Both the position numbers and the translations under genes were made by a program. 64,000 bases of DNA, taken from positions 26,063,364 to 26,127,363 of the forward strand of contig NC_056762.1 in the NCBI RefSeq assembly GCF_018687715.1, written 5' to 3'. This document shows, piece by piece, positions 46,690 through 59,422 of the stretch; the stretch's first letter is position 1, and every line of letters begins with the position of its first letter. Origin of the DNA: Carya illinoinensis. Lineage: Eukaryota; Streptophyta; Magnoliopsida; Fagales; Juglandaceae. The notes below the pieces were generated by a model. The model saw nothing but the letters and a program-made list of their open reading frames with translations. It made no database searches and was not told the DNA's origin.

Positions 46690-49600
46690 ATTTGTAGGTT
46701 AGGATGGGTTGGGCAGATGACTTTGTCAATGCTGAAGACACAGTGCAAGCTCTAGTGGATCCTCGAAAGGAGGATAACAAGGTTGAACGGAGGAGTCGGC
46801 AGGTTGACCAAAAAACTGGGGAGAGCCAGCAATTAAGGAGGAAAGAAAGGCAACCAGACCACAATCTCATATTGATGTATAGTAATTTAAATGTAAGGGA
46901 AGAGGAGAAGGAGAGTAAAGATCAGCATCAACTTAAGACAGGCAGTTGCTACTACAAGTACTACCAGACAGGGTTGCACTGGACTGAGGATTGCACGACC
47001 ATGAAGAAAAGAGTAACCAACTGGCGAGAATGGGAGAATTGGAATGGATGGTGGCAGAACGATCAAAGCCCACAAGGGGCCAGGAATCTAGGTGGGGTAT
47101 TAGGAGGGGCAGTAGCCCTGAGCAACAACATCAATACCGAGCTGATGTTCGCCGAAATGATAAGGACAAGGCACCCCCAAAGGGTGATAGGAACAGGGTT
47201 CCCATATGAGAGATTCGAACAATAGCAGGGGGTTTTGCTGAGGGAGGCATGTCCACATCTAACAGGAAAATGTATGCACTGAGGGCAAGATATGAAGAGG
47301 TAAATGTAACAGATAAAGCCCCTAAGTACCAAAAGCTTAGTGATCAGATGACAATATCTTTTGGTGAGAAGGACTAAGAATGAGTGTTGTATCCGCATGA
47401 TGATGCTTTGGTGGTCACCCTTGTGATAGCAAACTACATGACTAGGCAAGTACTAATCGACAAGGAAGCTCTACAGATATATTATTCAGGGAAGAGTTTG
47501 CCAAAATGGGTATCAACGCCACTAAAGGGTTTCTCTAGAGATACAATAATGCCCGTTGGGGCTATCACCCCCCAGTAACCGCCAGGACTGGTTCGCGGAC
47601 GGCCACCACCATGACCAACTTCTTAGTGGTAAAAGCATCGTCTTCCTACAATGCAATATTAAGAAGACCAACACCTCAACCACCTCAAGGTGGTTATATC
47701 CACATACCACCTCAAAATGAAATTTCCAACTGATAGCGGGGTGAAAGAGTAGCCAGTTGAACAAGCTCTAGCACAAGAATGTTATGTGCAAGAATTAAAA
47801 AGTGGCCAGAGTGAAGTTTATGTCATAGCAAAGTAAAACAAAGCACGAGCACCACCTCTTCCACTGCCTTTGGTGGTGGCTTTAAAAGAAGGCGTAGAAG
47901 TTAGAGATGAATAAAGTTAGCAGCATGCCGAGACCAACGAACTATTGGAGCTTGTGACATTATATCCAGACCGCCCCAGAATAACCACATGTATTGGGAC
48001 CCAAGTTCCACCAGAGGACAGAGAAGCCCTGAAGCAGTTCTTAATAGATCACAGGGATGTGTTTGCATGGAGTCATTAAGACATGCCTAGCATAGATAAC
48101 AACATCATCAAACATAGCCTATGCGTGGATCCTGCCTACAAGATAGTGTGCCATAAAAGAAGGTCATTCAACACAGAGAAGTATCCTGCCATTAACGAGA
48201 AAGTAAAGAGACTACTCGCTGCTGGATTCATCAAGGAAGCTCATTGCCCAAAGTAGTTATCCAACATTGTCTTGGTAAAAAAGGTGAATGGGAAGTGAAG
48301 AATGTGCATGGACTTCACCGACTTGAATAAAGCTTGCCCAAAGGACAATTTTCCTTTACCACGCATCGATGTTATCGTGGATGCAATAGTGGGACACCGT
48401 ATGCTGAGCTTCATTGACGTCTATTCGGGTTACAATCATATATGAATGCATGCAGCAGATCAGGAGAAGACCTCATTTATAACGGATCGGGGGCTTTATT
48501 ACTATCAGGTTATGCTGTTTGAATTAAAGAATGCAAGGGCGACTTACCAAAGGTTGGTTAATTGCATGTTCAAGGAGTAGATTGGGGAGTCTATGGGAGT
48601 GTACATAGACGACTTCTTGGTAGAAAGTAAGGAACCCACTAGGCACCTTGGCAACCTGCGAGAGGCGTTTGGAGTCTTACGTCGTTATAAGATGAGACTA
48701 AACCTTGCAAAATGTGCCTTTGGGGTTGAGTGAGGAAAGTTCTTGAGATTTATCGTATCTGAAAGAGGAATTGAGGCCTCCCAGAGAAGATAGAGGTCTT
48801 ACTCAATATGAAACCGTTAAGAAATCTAAATGAAACTCGATAGTTGGCGGGAAGGTTACTACGCAAGATGCCTCCCCTTTTTCCAAGTACTACGCAAGAT
48901 GCACCCCTGAGTAGATTCATAGCCAGGTCGACAGACAAATGCCTCCCATTTTTCTGAGTACTATGCAAGATGCACCCCTAGAACGAAGAGTGTGATCAAG
49001 CTGTTGAAAAGTTAAAGCAACACCTGGCCAGCCCACCACTTCTAAAGCAGCCAGAGAAAGGTGATACTCTTTGTGCATACCTAGTAGTTTCCTCACATGC
49101 AGTATCCGCTGTCCTAGTAAAATATGAGGGGGCAGCCCAACATCCTGTGTATTACATAAGTCGGGCTTTTAGACGAGCAGAAGTGAGGTACCCTCGGGTT
49201 GAGATGTTAGCTTTCACCTTAGTAAAGGCGGCCAGAAGACTTCACCTGTACTTTCAAGCCCCAACAATAAGGCTGCTTACGAAGAGCCCATTAGCGAAAA
49301 TCTTGAGAAAACCTTACAGCTCAGGAAGATTGGTAGGGTGGTCGATTGAACTAAGTGAGTTTGACTTGGAATATGTGCCAAGAAAGGAAGTAAAGGGGCA
49401 AGCTCTAGAAAATTTTGTGGCAAAGTTTTCAGGCTTCCCCCAAGACGACACAGTAGCTCCAATGGGAAAGCCATGTGTATTATTCATAGATGGCTTATCT
49501 TGCCGTACAGGCAGGGGTCTACAGGTGCACTTGCTAAGCCCTGACGGTAGAGAGCAACACTACATGGCAATATTAACATTCAAGGTAACCAACAATAAAA

Positions 49601-51150
49601 CCAAATATAAAGCACTTGTGGCAAGGATTTCTATAGCCGCCAAGATAGGGGTAATAGAGGCAAAGTCAGACTCACAGGTGGTTGTAGATCAAGTGTTGGG
49701 CCTATACGCTACTAAAGAGGACAAATTGAAAAAGTATCTAGCATGAGTCTAGGAGGCACATGACCTCTTCTCATATTTTAATATATCCCAGATACCAAGG
49801 GCGAACAACGAAGTGACGGATAAGTTGGCGCGTATAGCATCAGGAATGGAGGAGTCGCCTCTCCCATGGCAAGTGGAAAGGAGAATCATGGAGATCCCCG
49901 CTATTGGGAAAGAAGTGGGCATCCTGGGCTCCAATATCCCAGATTCAAAAAATAGTGTGGTCGAGTACCTAGATGAAGGAAAGTTGCCAGAGAAAAAGAA
50001 GGCAAGGAGGTGAAGGAGAAAGGCAGCAAGGTTCATGCTCATCGATGGAGTCCTTTATAAAGGGGGTTTCTCAACCCTATTACTGCGGTGTATTTCCCTA
50101 CAAGAAGCGCAGTATGTCTTAGCAGAAATACATGAAGGAATATGCAAAAGCCATTCTAGCAGAAAGACCATAGCTAGGAAGTTGGTAAGCGTAGGATACT
50201 ACTAGCCTAATGCATTAAAGGATGCTCAAGAATTCACTAAGAGATGTGTCAAGTGCCAGACGTATGAGCCAGTGCCACATGCCCCTTTAGAGGGGTTAAC
50301 ATCTATGATAGCACCATGGCCCTTTGCACAATGGGGCGTCGATCTGGTTGGGCCGTTCCCAATAGGGAGAGGCAGAGTAAAGTTCATGGTTGTCGCCATA
50401 AATTATTTCAGAAAGTGGGTGAAGGCAGAGCCACTAGCAAGCATGACAAGCAAGACTGTGACAATGTTTTTATGAAAAAACATAATTTACAGATTTGGAA
50501 TCTCGCGAAGCATAGTGTTAGACAATGGGCACTAGTTTGACTCTGACCATTATAGAGAATGGTGCATAGAGTTGAAGATTAAGGTGAAGTACTCCTCACC
50601 AAGCCACCCTTAAGCGAATGGGCAAACAGAAGCAACAAACAAGACATTACTCTCAATGCTGAAGAAGTGGGTCATAGAGAAATAGGGAGAGTAGGTGGAC
50701 GAGCTGCCAGGTGTACTTTGGGCGTATAGAACGTCAACAAAAACTCCAACAAGGGAATCCCCATTCACATTAGTGTATGGGTGCAAGGCGGTTCCCCCAG
50801 TCAAAGTAGGGCTCCCAAGTTATCAAACGAGCCACTTCTCAGCCGCCCAGAATGATAAGAAAATAGAGGAGTTCCTCGATTTGGTGGAAGAAGAAAGGGA
50901 AATAGCGAAAGCTAGAATGTTACAAGAAAAAGCAAAATCTGAGCAAACTTCAACAAAAGGGTTGGGTAAAGCCTAGGACTTTTAAGGTAGGAGATCTGGT
51001 CTTGAAGAGAAGTAGGGTGACTACCCAAGATGAAGGGAAGATGGGCCACGGTGGGAAAGGCCTTACTTGGTGGTAGAAAATAACATACTAGGGTTGTATC
51101 GTTTGAAACACAGGTAAGGGAAGGAGCTGCCACACCAATTTTATCAATAG
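46690..51150 (+). pseudogene. Tat-lineage Ty3-gypsy gag-pol remnant with two RNase H domains
   Basis: The order is as follows. gag C-terminus: 46704-47225, with GWADDFVNAEDTVQALVDP and a CX10HX4C-like finger at CYYKYYQTGLHWTEDC. Protease: 47384-47578, PHDDALVVTLVIANYMTRQV; the catalytic box after VLID is lost. RT: about 48.05-48.80 kb, RMCMDFTDLNKACPKDNFPL and catalytic YIDD at 48602-48613. RNase H and a second, archaeal-type RNase H: 49147-49746, VLFIDGLSCR, KSDSQVVVDQV, with the expected Glu replaced by Lys in TNNKTKYKAL. Integrase: about 50.06-50.98 kb, HEGICKSH, CVKCQTYE, WGVDLVGPFPIGRGRVKF, SIVLDNG, ANGQTEATNKTLLSML. The double RNase H and the antisense ORF downstream mark the Tat/Ogre-like group. 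The 5' LTR and gag N-terminus are missing. Confidence 0.88.
48857..48980 (+). repeat. 71-bp offset duplication in the Tat RT/RNase H spacer
   Basis: The segment from 48868 (atgcctccc...gcacccct) recurs at 48939. The words tacta(c/t)gcaagatgc occur three times. It duplicates codons for CLPFF-type text. Confidence 0.65.
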
Positions 51151-51559
51151 CATTTATAGTAGTTCCATTTACTTTGATTGCATTTCTTTTTTGTTGACAT
51201 TATTACATTTATATATTCATGTTTGTGGTAGCATTTGCACCTATTTATCACAACCTTAAATCCTATCACACTCTGTTTCATTGGTTGTTTCCTGGATAAA
51301 ATAAATACACCCAGGTAGGCATTTGCACAAAATCAAGCGAGGGGGCGTCATTCCTAGCAGGTGGCAACAGGTATAGAATACAAAGAGTAAGCATAATACA
51401 AGAATAGTTAAGAAATGAAAGAAAGAAAGCCATATGAAGGGAGCGGCAGTGGAGGTAAGCATATGAAGGCATCAGGCATCTCATCCTGCCTAGAGGTGTC
51501 GACTCAACGGTGGGGAGTAGCTTCAACAAGGAATAGGTCCTGGTCTAGAGCCTCGAGGT

Positions 51560-54305
51560 CTGTACCAAGGTCAATTAGGAGCGGGATCTGAGCCTTAGGA
51601 TGCCAGCACCATAACCATAGGTGAAGGCATGATCCCTAGTAGTAGGGGCCAAGACTAGTTGGCCATGCAGGCAGGCAATCTCCACCTGAGCAGCAACTAG
51701 TTCATTCCTCTTCTTGGTCAGCTGCTAGTCCTTGGCAAGGAAAGCCAAGTTTAACTTCCTAAGCTCCTCGTCCAAATTCCTACGACTATCCTTGTATTGT
51801 TGCTAGCGTTCTTGGAGTTCTGCCAAGGCCCTCTGCACCTCAAAAATGTCAAGGGCAGTAAGGCGGGTCTTCTCCACGGCAGCTACCAACTCTTGAGCTA
51901 GCCCCTGGCTGCATTTTTACGAGCAGATCAGCTTCTCGCAGGTTGAACCCAACTCCTCACTGTGGGCAAAAAGCTCATAATTAAGGCAAGTGTGGTCTGA
52001 TTCAAAGTCTCTCCAAGTATCAGAAAGTTGGGACTTTGTAGAGTCCCTTTCTAAATGAAGAAGCCTCAGGGTGAAGTCATCCTTAGTCTTCGCCTCTTGG
52101 GCATGGCGTACAGTGTTGCGAAACTCGAAGACTTCACGTTCAAGAGTCTCCATTTCACCATGCAAGGAGTGGGAGTAACCCTCTAACTGCTCTAGCAGTA
52201 TCTCTAACTCCTTTTTCTTCTCCTCCAGAATCTCTAGCTCCGATCGGTCCACCTGCCATTTTTCAAAACTAAGCTTGGCAACATAGCACAACTTTTACCG
52301 CTCTTTGACCTCCTCCTCAAGACAGGCTCGATCTGCCAAGATCCACGCTGCCAAACCATTAATGCCCTACAAAAGTGGAAAAAAAAAAAAAAAAAAAGGC
52401 ACTCAAGTAAGAAATCGCATAAGAACTTATAAAGAAAAAGGGAGAGCAAGTCACTTGCTAGTGATACCCCAGAAAGCCAATCTTTTAGATGGCTAGCCAT
52501 TTGGGCAATGGCCTCAGCTTGGGCATTGGAGGAGGAAGAGGAGGTGCCACCACTAGCCTCCCCGCCAAAGATCTCCTCAGGGCTAGGAACACCCCTGGGC
52601 AAGTAGGTCTTGTCAAACCTCGGCGTTGAGTTTGCCACTCCTTCTGGGGGACCTCTAAAGCTTGCATATGGGAGGGAGGTCTAGGTGTAGGCCAAGTCAG
52701 CCTCGATTAAGCAAAAGTCTTCTCTCAGTGAACCACCCAAGCCCTCGAGAATGAGAGATTCGGTATTTTTGCCAAAGGATGGAGCAAAGAAAGGAGGAAG
52801 TGATAGGCACTCGCCGCTGCCGGGCCCTTAGAGACAGTGACCAACGGGGTCTTTGAGAGGGGTGAGCTGGCACCCACCTCATCACCCCTTTTCTCGTGGT
52901 GAGGTGGCATGCTCCCAACCATGCACCCAGGTCTCCTGTAGGGGCAGAAGCTATGTCCACCCCATCAATAGGAAGAACACTCGTTGTCCCTTCGTGCACA
53001 TTCACATTTGGGAAAGGGACGAGACCTCCCACCATAGGTGGGTGAACCTCCTTGCCCACGTCAGGTTCCAAGTTAAGGATAGCCCCAACTTCAGGGTCCA
53101 ACTCACCCTTCCCTACTAGGCCATAAAAAATGGAGATTTCAAAAATGGGGCTAGACGCCAAGGGGTGCGCCTAATGAGGGGCTCAAGCTGGAAGGTGGCG
53201 GCTAGATTTGAGAGAGCCAAATTAGCCAAGCCCTCAGCATCTCCCAGTCTGGGAGAATGCAGCCGCATGGAAGACCCGCCAGCCATAGGAAGTTTAGCAA
53301 TGACTAGCGAGGTAGGTGCCAAGACGTGATCACCCTCTAACCCTCTGAGGGTGCCAGGGTTTTCTTTTGCATGGGCGCAGGGGGAGAGGCGTCCTCGACA
53401 CGAGCCCCTCTTTTTTTGCCTCTTATCTTCCTTTTCTTTCTCCTTTCTCTCTTTCTTCTCTTTCTTTGCCTTCTTCTCGTCTTTATTTTCCTTACCCCTC
53501 TTCTCCTTTTTCTCTTCGCCTTCTTCCATTTTAGACTACCTATTCTCTTCCTTCTTTTCCTGCATGGCTTGGCCATCCTTCTTGTCTTTCTCTGAAGGTC
53601 TGTCAAATTTAGGGGGAGGAATTGTGGCTGAAATCAAGAATGAGTGCCCCTGAACATGGGAGCGGTTGGGGGACATCAAGAACTGATCAATATGGGCGGG
53701 CATCAGTAGGAAGTCAATCCAAAGCTGGTCGGGGTGAGCTTGAGCTCAAGAGCAGACATATTCAATTTGGGACAGCTCCCCAAATTGACAAAGACTCCAT
53801 TTTCACCCACAAACATTGATCATCAGGAAGGGCACCCCAGATCGCCCTATCTGGAAAATCTCTTAAAAGGGCTTTAGGGGAGGGAAACTCCCAACCTTGG
53901 CCAGTGATAAAGAAGAACCTACTCATCCAGAGTCAAGTCGAAGTAAATATCCCCGAGCGGCTCCAACACCATACATAAAACTATGCAGGAGCAAAGAAAA
54001 GCCCTTAGTGCGAAGATATGGAGCTGAGTAGGCTCCAAACCAAGCAAATCTAGGATGTCGCGAAAAGGACGACAGAAGGGAAGTCTCACCCCACGAGACA
54101 AAAGGGATGTGGTTAGGGTGACTTTGCCGGTGAACCCTTCTTAGTCGCAACACCCAAACAGAGGAACCTCCAGCACTGCATCATCAGGGATTCGGAATTC
54201 ATCCCTAATCACTGGGAAATGCTTCGGTCTCAGGGTGTTCGCATCAAAGACTAGAGCATTTGGTACTGGGGAAGGTTCAGCAGAGCTGCCACCTTATTCT
54301 GCCAT
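51560..54305 (-). pseudogene. Antisense additional ORF of the Tat element (PF04195-like plus coiled coil)
   Basis: Reading leftward from an ATG at 54305, the frame has a stop at codon 4. It then gives NALVFDANTLRPKHFPVIRD, FGCCD-stop-EGFTGKVTL and FCRPFRDILDLLGLEPTQLH (to 53919). This resembles Pfam PF04195 ('putative gypsy type transposon'). Downstream are a Lys/Glu-rich stretch (53529-53400), a Pro/Ser-rich middle with EEIFGGEASGGTSSSSSNAQ (near 52.55 kb) and a heptad-rich coiled coil (LEILEEKKKELEILLEQLEG, 52291-51917). Frameshifts and stops are frequent. Such antisense genes between integrase and 3' LTR are known in Grande and other Tat elements; their function is unknown. A minus-strand tttaaata (about 54420) may be its TATA box. 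Confidence 0.65.
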
Positions 54306-55145
54306 GGAAGTTTGACAGGAACAATGGCAAGGAAATGATTAAGACGAGGTGGGTAAACGCCAAGAATGGAATAGAGAAAGGAAGTAAGTAAGGGAAAGAA
54401 TAGAAGAGATTTGGCAGATGAGTATTTAAAAGGGGCAAATATGAAACTCCAGCCGTAGGCATCATGACCTGACACTGGAACAGAAAAGTAACTATCACAT
54501 GGAATCCTTACCTATGCTATGTCAGCAGTTAATCATGAGGGACTCTTCAATTTCTGAAATTGTGAAAGAATAGCGGGGCATTTAGCGGTTTACAGATGGG
54601 CTAGGGTCTGTTTAAAAATAGGGCTTGGAAGGGAAAATGGCCCATAGCAAGATACACGCCAAAAAAATATACATGATGATAATAAAAGTGTTTTTGTAAA
54701 AATTGTCACCATAAATTACCCACACCATGGAGTGAAGGGAATTAGTGGGGTAGCTGGAGGGCTCATTTTGTATTTAAGCCCAGTATAAAAATCCTCCGTA
54801 ACCAGGCTTGAACTGATGAGCCCAAGCCCAACAGGGATCTTCACACTACACTCCACTTTATTTGGGAAGAAGCAAGTCTTATGCATGTACGTGATTATTT
54901 CGGTTGCATAGAGATGATCTAAGTCGATAAACACAATACAAGATAAACATCACATGAAAGTAATCTCATATAGTGTTGATCTAATCCAACAGAAATCCTC
55001 TATATATTCCCGGTAACTCCAAAAAAGATCTATCTTTGAATTCTGAATTATCAGAATGATACACTTTACTGACTTAAGTACTGGAGTGTTCTCATACATA
55101 TCATGCCGGAGTCTTCTTAACATTTTCAAGTGAATGGTTGCACTT
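54306..55145. other. Unassigned stretch between the Tat element and CACTA
   Basis: The Tat 3' LTR should begin somewhere here, but without the partner LTR its borders cannot be set. No gene recognised; a minus-strand open frame at 55186-54950 matches nothing known. Confidence 0.45.
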
Positions 55146-55149
55146 GTGG

Positions 55150-57113
55150 TGGAGGGACATGTCCGTAACACTCCTGTACTAGTCAATGTTAAAATTGCGG
55201 CATAGTCTCGATGTTATGCATATTGAGAAAAATATATTCAAGTCTGTGTTAGGAACATTGATGTCAATTGAAAGCAAAATAAGGATAATATAAACTCATG
55301 GAAAAATCTAAAATGGTTGGGAATCAGGCCTCAAATACACTTGCAACAAAGTGGTTCGTCTATCTACATGCTACTTGGGTGGTATACATTGTTAAGAAAC
55401 GAAAGGGCTACATTTTGTGAGTGGCTGATGAAAATTAAATTACCGGACATGTATGCCTCAAACCTAGCAAGGTGTGTAAGAACAAATGACTAGAAAATTG
55501 CTAGATTAAAAAGTCATGATTGTCGTGTATTTTTACAATGTATCTTGCTTGTTAGTATCCATAGGTTCTTGACAAGAGATGTACGGGTTGCGTTAATTGA
55601 GTTGGGTGTATTTTTTAAGGATTTATGTGCTAAAATGTTGAATGCAGAAGCTTTGGATTGTATGGAACGAGAAATTTCTATAATATTGTGTAAGTTGGAG
55701 AGTATTTACCCACCGTCATTCTTCGACATTACGGTTCACTTAGCCGTTCATTTGCCACGTGAGGCTCAACTTGCAGGACCAATCTAGTATAGATGGATGT
55801 ATCCCATTTAATGGTTTCTTGGAAAGTTGAAACACACAGTGGGTAACAAGGCTCACCCAGAATGATCAATTGCATAAATATATATTGATGATGAGTGGCA
55901 TATATTTTGTTCCAAATATTTCCACGACTTTGACATGAGGTTTGATCCACCGGCAAGAAACTTTGATGTTGACCAAGTAAGACAATGGATCGGGTTTTAT
56001 GTATTTTCCCAACAAGTACGTCCACTTGGTGCTCAGTTTGGTTATGATTTGTTTGGAATAGAGTTCGAGAAAGCTCATTGGTACGTGCTAAACAATTACC
56101 TTGAGATAGAGAGTCACTTGAAGTAAGTTCAAATTACTTGTTAATTAATATTATAACTAACACTCAGAAATTATATGAATATAAATTTTTTGGTAATGCT
56201 TAATATCAATGATCATATTAACATGCTCAAAGAACTAGGAGTAAACGATATAGACCAGAAACATGAACAGGAGTTCTTGAAATGTTTTGAAGAATGGGTG
56301 ATGACATTAATACAGATGTGAGTTTGCACTAAATTACAAAATAGATTGGATCTTTTATTTTTGAATGCTTATGCTTTATTTAATATGTAATTTGTACAAA
56401 AACAGGTGAGTAATCCGAACGATATATCAGAAGAACTATACGGACTGGTGTGTGGCCCCTCAAGATGCGCTAGTCCATATTCTGCATGTATTTCACAAGG
56501 AAGTAGCTATCACACAATGGATCGAGAACGCTATAGGAAAACTCAAAATAGTGGTGTCTTTGTTGAAGGGAGTCATGACGGAGACAACGTTGATTTCTAT
56601 GGAGTTATCAAGGATATAATTGGAATGAGATATTTGGGGGAGTTTGTGGTTTATATATTTAAGTGTGATTGGTGGGATTTAAGCAATCCTCAAAGGGGAA
56701 AACACCAAGATGAATATTTTCTAGGTATTAATATATCAAAAAAATGGTACGAAGATGATCCTTTTATTTTGGCTTCCCAAGCATTTCAAGTATTCTACTT
56801 AGATGATCCCGAGTTAGGAAATCAATGGCAAGTAGTACAAAAGTTTTCTCCAAAAAATATATATGACGTTATCCCTGAAGCGGAGGGACAAGATGAAGAA
56901 GAAGATGATCCCTCTACTCAAGAAGCATACCAAGAGAGTCAACTCACCTTTAACTTATTTGTGGATTTAAGCCAGTATGAGATGATTCCATTACATAGGG
57001 AAGATATTGAGGCTGAAATAGTTGATGCAACAGTTGAGCAAAATGTTGAGTCATTTGAAGTATCTATAGATGATGAGAGTGAATCTACAGATGAAGCTGA
57101 TACAGATGATTGA
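55150..57113 (+). pseudogene. TNP2-type CACTA transposase, C-terminal half
   Basis: Starts in LKLRHSLDVMHIEKNIFKSV (about 55.19 kb), the motif closing the catalytic region of plant CACTA transposases. The DUF4218 domain follows (YTLLRNERATFCEWL, SHDCRVFLQCILLVSIHRFL, FFDITVHLAVHL, 55545-55787, then YRWMYPI). A probable intron near 56.13-56.20 kb and another near 56.32-56.40 kb precede the open block 56406-57113. That block carries DUF4216 (GVFVEGSHDGDNVDFYGVIK, KKWYEDDPFILASQAFQVFY) and an acidic tail ending DEADTDD. Several stops lie in the first part. The 235-codon last block is intact. Confidence 0.85.
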
Positions 57114-57149
57114 CCGATTTATGTTCACATTACATAGTATCTCACAATT

Positions 57150-58647
57150 ATGCCACTAAAGAGGAATGAAATTCACATCTCATCTCTATATGTTCCTAGC
57201 TCTCTGTCTAACTCACCACTAGAGACTAACTCTATGGAACAAGGTAAATAGCTAATACTCATTTTTTTCAATTTAGATAATTGATAATTGATAGAAGACA
57301 AATAACTAAATATTATTTTACACGTGTAACAATATAATCTCGTCACAGACGAGGCACTACTAGTGGAGTGATATTGGAGAAATATCGTAAAGCATATGAT
57401 ATTAAAGTTAACATTCCTAACAAACATATTGGAGGTGAGGGATAACAAGCAGCTTGGCTTGCATCGCATGTGAGTGCTCTTACACGTTGTTATGCACCTT
57501 TAGCTACAATTTCATGGCATAAAATCCCACAAGATTTGAAAGAGCTTATAAAGAAGCATTGTTTGGTACATAATATTTAAATAATAAGTTTATATTGATA
57601 TTATTTAATATTTGAAATGATAATATCTTTGTGTATATACTTTTTCAATGATGACTTTGAACTAAATTTTGGTCAGAGAGAGGATTATAAGGTTGTCGAT
57701 GAGCTAATGTGTAATGCATTCTGCAAGTATAAGTCGTGTCATGAGCATTACAAGAAGTACGAGAATAAGGAAGATGCACGCCAGAATCCTTTTTAGGATG
57801 TCCGACCTTCAAATTAGGAAAACTTTTGCGACATGTTTAAGGATCCATCATATAAGGTAAACAAATGAATTATTTATGTGTCTTATTTATAATTTTCACT
57901 TAATAATATTTACAACTTTTATGTAGGAGTGAAGTTCTAAAACAAAACAAATAGATTGAAGTTGAAAATTCATTATCATGCAGACTCAAGATCTTTCCAT
58001 CGCCTCTCTCTAAAATTGGTACTGTACTCTTTATATTTTTTATAAATAATAGTTTGTTTCTTGGAGGTACTAAGTTTAATATTGAATTTATATCTTAACA
58101 ATATCTCTTGTAGCAAGAGTTAGACACCAATTATGATCTGACAAAATTATATGCTGCATCACATACTAATCGTAATAGAGAGTGGACTCATCCCAATGCT
58201 CGTAAAAATTATGTAAGTATTATATTTTGTTTTAATTAAACACATTTAAATTTTTGTGTCAATATTAATTTTTTATGTTGTGTGTAAGATAAAATGGTTG
58301 CCGTCCGTACTGAAGCTACATTAGATCAGAATTCCTCAACAAGTGATATTGAAATTTTTCACAAGTTCTGGGTCTACTTTCAGGATATTTGAGGGGTTTG
58401 GGTCACTGTGTCAAGCCTTCAGGCTCTTCATCAACATCAAGTACTACTATCATTGCATTAGAGAATGCGAATTCTAGAATCGAAGAATTGACTGCAAAAC
58501 AGCGTGAGTTAGAGGCTCAATTGACGAAACAAGTAGACATGGAGATGCGCATAAAATAGCACCAAGAACAACAAGAAGAGTTTAGGAGAGAGATGCAACT
58601 CCAAATGCATACACTTATGCAACAATTTAGGCCTCCAAGCATTTGAT
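57150..58647 (+). pseudogene. Second CACTA gene, Transposase_24-like, six exons visible
   Basis: Splice-bounded pieces: exon 1 57150-57243 (MPLKRNEIHISSLYVPSS), exon 2 57349-57565 (TSGVILEKYRKAYDIKVNIP), exon 3 57677-57856 (VDELMCNAFCKYKSCHEHYK), exon 4 57927-58018, exon 5 58114-58212 (YDLTKLYAASHTNRNREWTH), exon 6 58289-58647 (MVAVRTEATLDQNSSTSD). Introns have gt...ag ends. Exon 6 ends in a coiled coil (IALENANSRIEELTAKQREL). This fits the plant PF03004-type protein that in En/Spm binds subterminal repeats. In-frame stops (for example in exon 2 after GGEG, and one after MEMRIK) show decay. Exon limits are read from splice consensus only. Confidence 0.75.
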
Positions 58648-58837
58648 TTTTGTGTTTTGCATAAATTTTAAGATTTATAAAATTCTGTACAAATGACATT
58701 ATTAGTATTATTACTATTTTATTTATTTAGTTTGGACTTATTAGATTAGTTTTATTTATATTGAACAATTTGTAATGTATTTTTGAAATATAAATATCTA
58801 TTTAGTTTTAAATTTTTTTATTAAAACTAAATACTAA

Positions 58838-59240
58838 TCGTTCAAACGATCATCAAACATTTGAACATGTATAAATCGGCCAACCATTAGAACATCACAT
58901 GTTGTAGTTCGAACAGTCAACAAACATTGCGAGCCATTAACTGGCTACTCACTTTTCTGTTCATTACACATTCGATCATCAATTTGTTTGTTTGAATGTT
59001 TGCTCATGTCTATTTGGTCGAATGAACTGGAATACGTTCGAACATACATACCATTCGAATAGTTTTTGTAAGATTCGAACGGCTTTCTAGGATATTTGGT
59101 CGAATGAACTGGAATACGTTCGAACATGCATACCATTCGAACAATTATTTTTAGTGTTCGAACGGATTTTTGGGCCAAAATTCAATCTACCCAAAATAAC
59201 ATTTTCGTTCAAACATGATCAAACGTTCTAGCAAAATTTA
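58838..59240 (+). repeat. CACTA subterminal repeat zone (ttcgaac words)
   Basis: About a dozen copies of (g)ttcgaac or its reverse, many separated by about 20-25 bases. A roughly 82-bp block beginning 'ggtcgaatgaactggaata' at 59016 is duplicated at 59098. In En/Spm such words bind the TNPA protein at the transposon ends. Confidence 0.75.
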
Positions 59241-59407
59241 GTTCCAAAATATATTTTTTGGGATAAAATTGATATTTTCATTCCAAAATACCTTTTGGGA
59301 CACTAATATTGGGACGACCTTGAAACACTTTTTTTTTTCTTGTTCCAAAAGACATTTTAGGACAAAAACCCTATTTTTTGGAACAAAAAATTTCATTCCA
59401 GAAGACC

Positions 59408-59422
59408 TAATCTGTTTTAGTG
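59408..59422 (-). repeat. CACTA 3' terminal inverted repeat
   Basis: On the minus strand CACTAAAACAGATTA begins the element end, and the CACTA pentamer is diagnostic of the superfamily. No matching 5' copy was found in the window. Confidence 0.75.

Larger units (their letters stand above)
55150..59422 (+). mobile_element. CACTA (En/Spm) transposon, 3' portion
   Basis: Contains the C-terminal part of a TNP2-type transposase gene, a second gene of the TNPA/Transposase_24 type, a subterminal zone of inverted TTCGAAC words, and a terminal TAGTG (59418-59422). On the minus strand this end starts CACTAAAACAG. The 5' terminal repeat and the catalytic part of TNP2 are missing. The next three bases (tgt, 59423-59425) would be the target duplication. 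Both genes carry stops, so the element cannot move itself. Confidence 0.85.
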
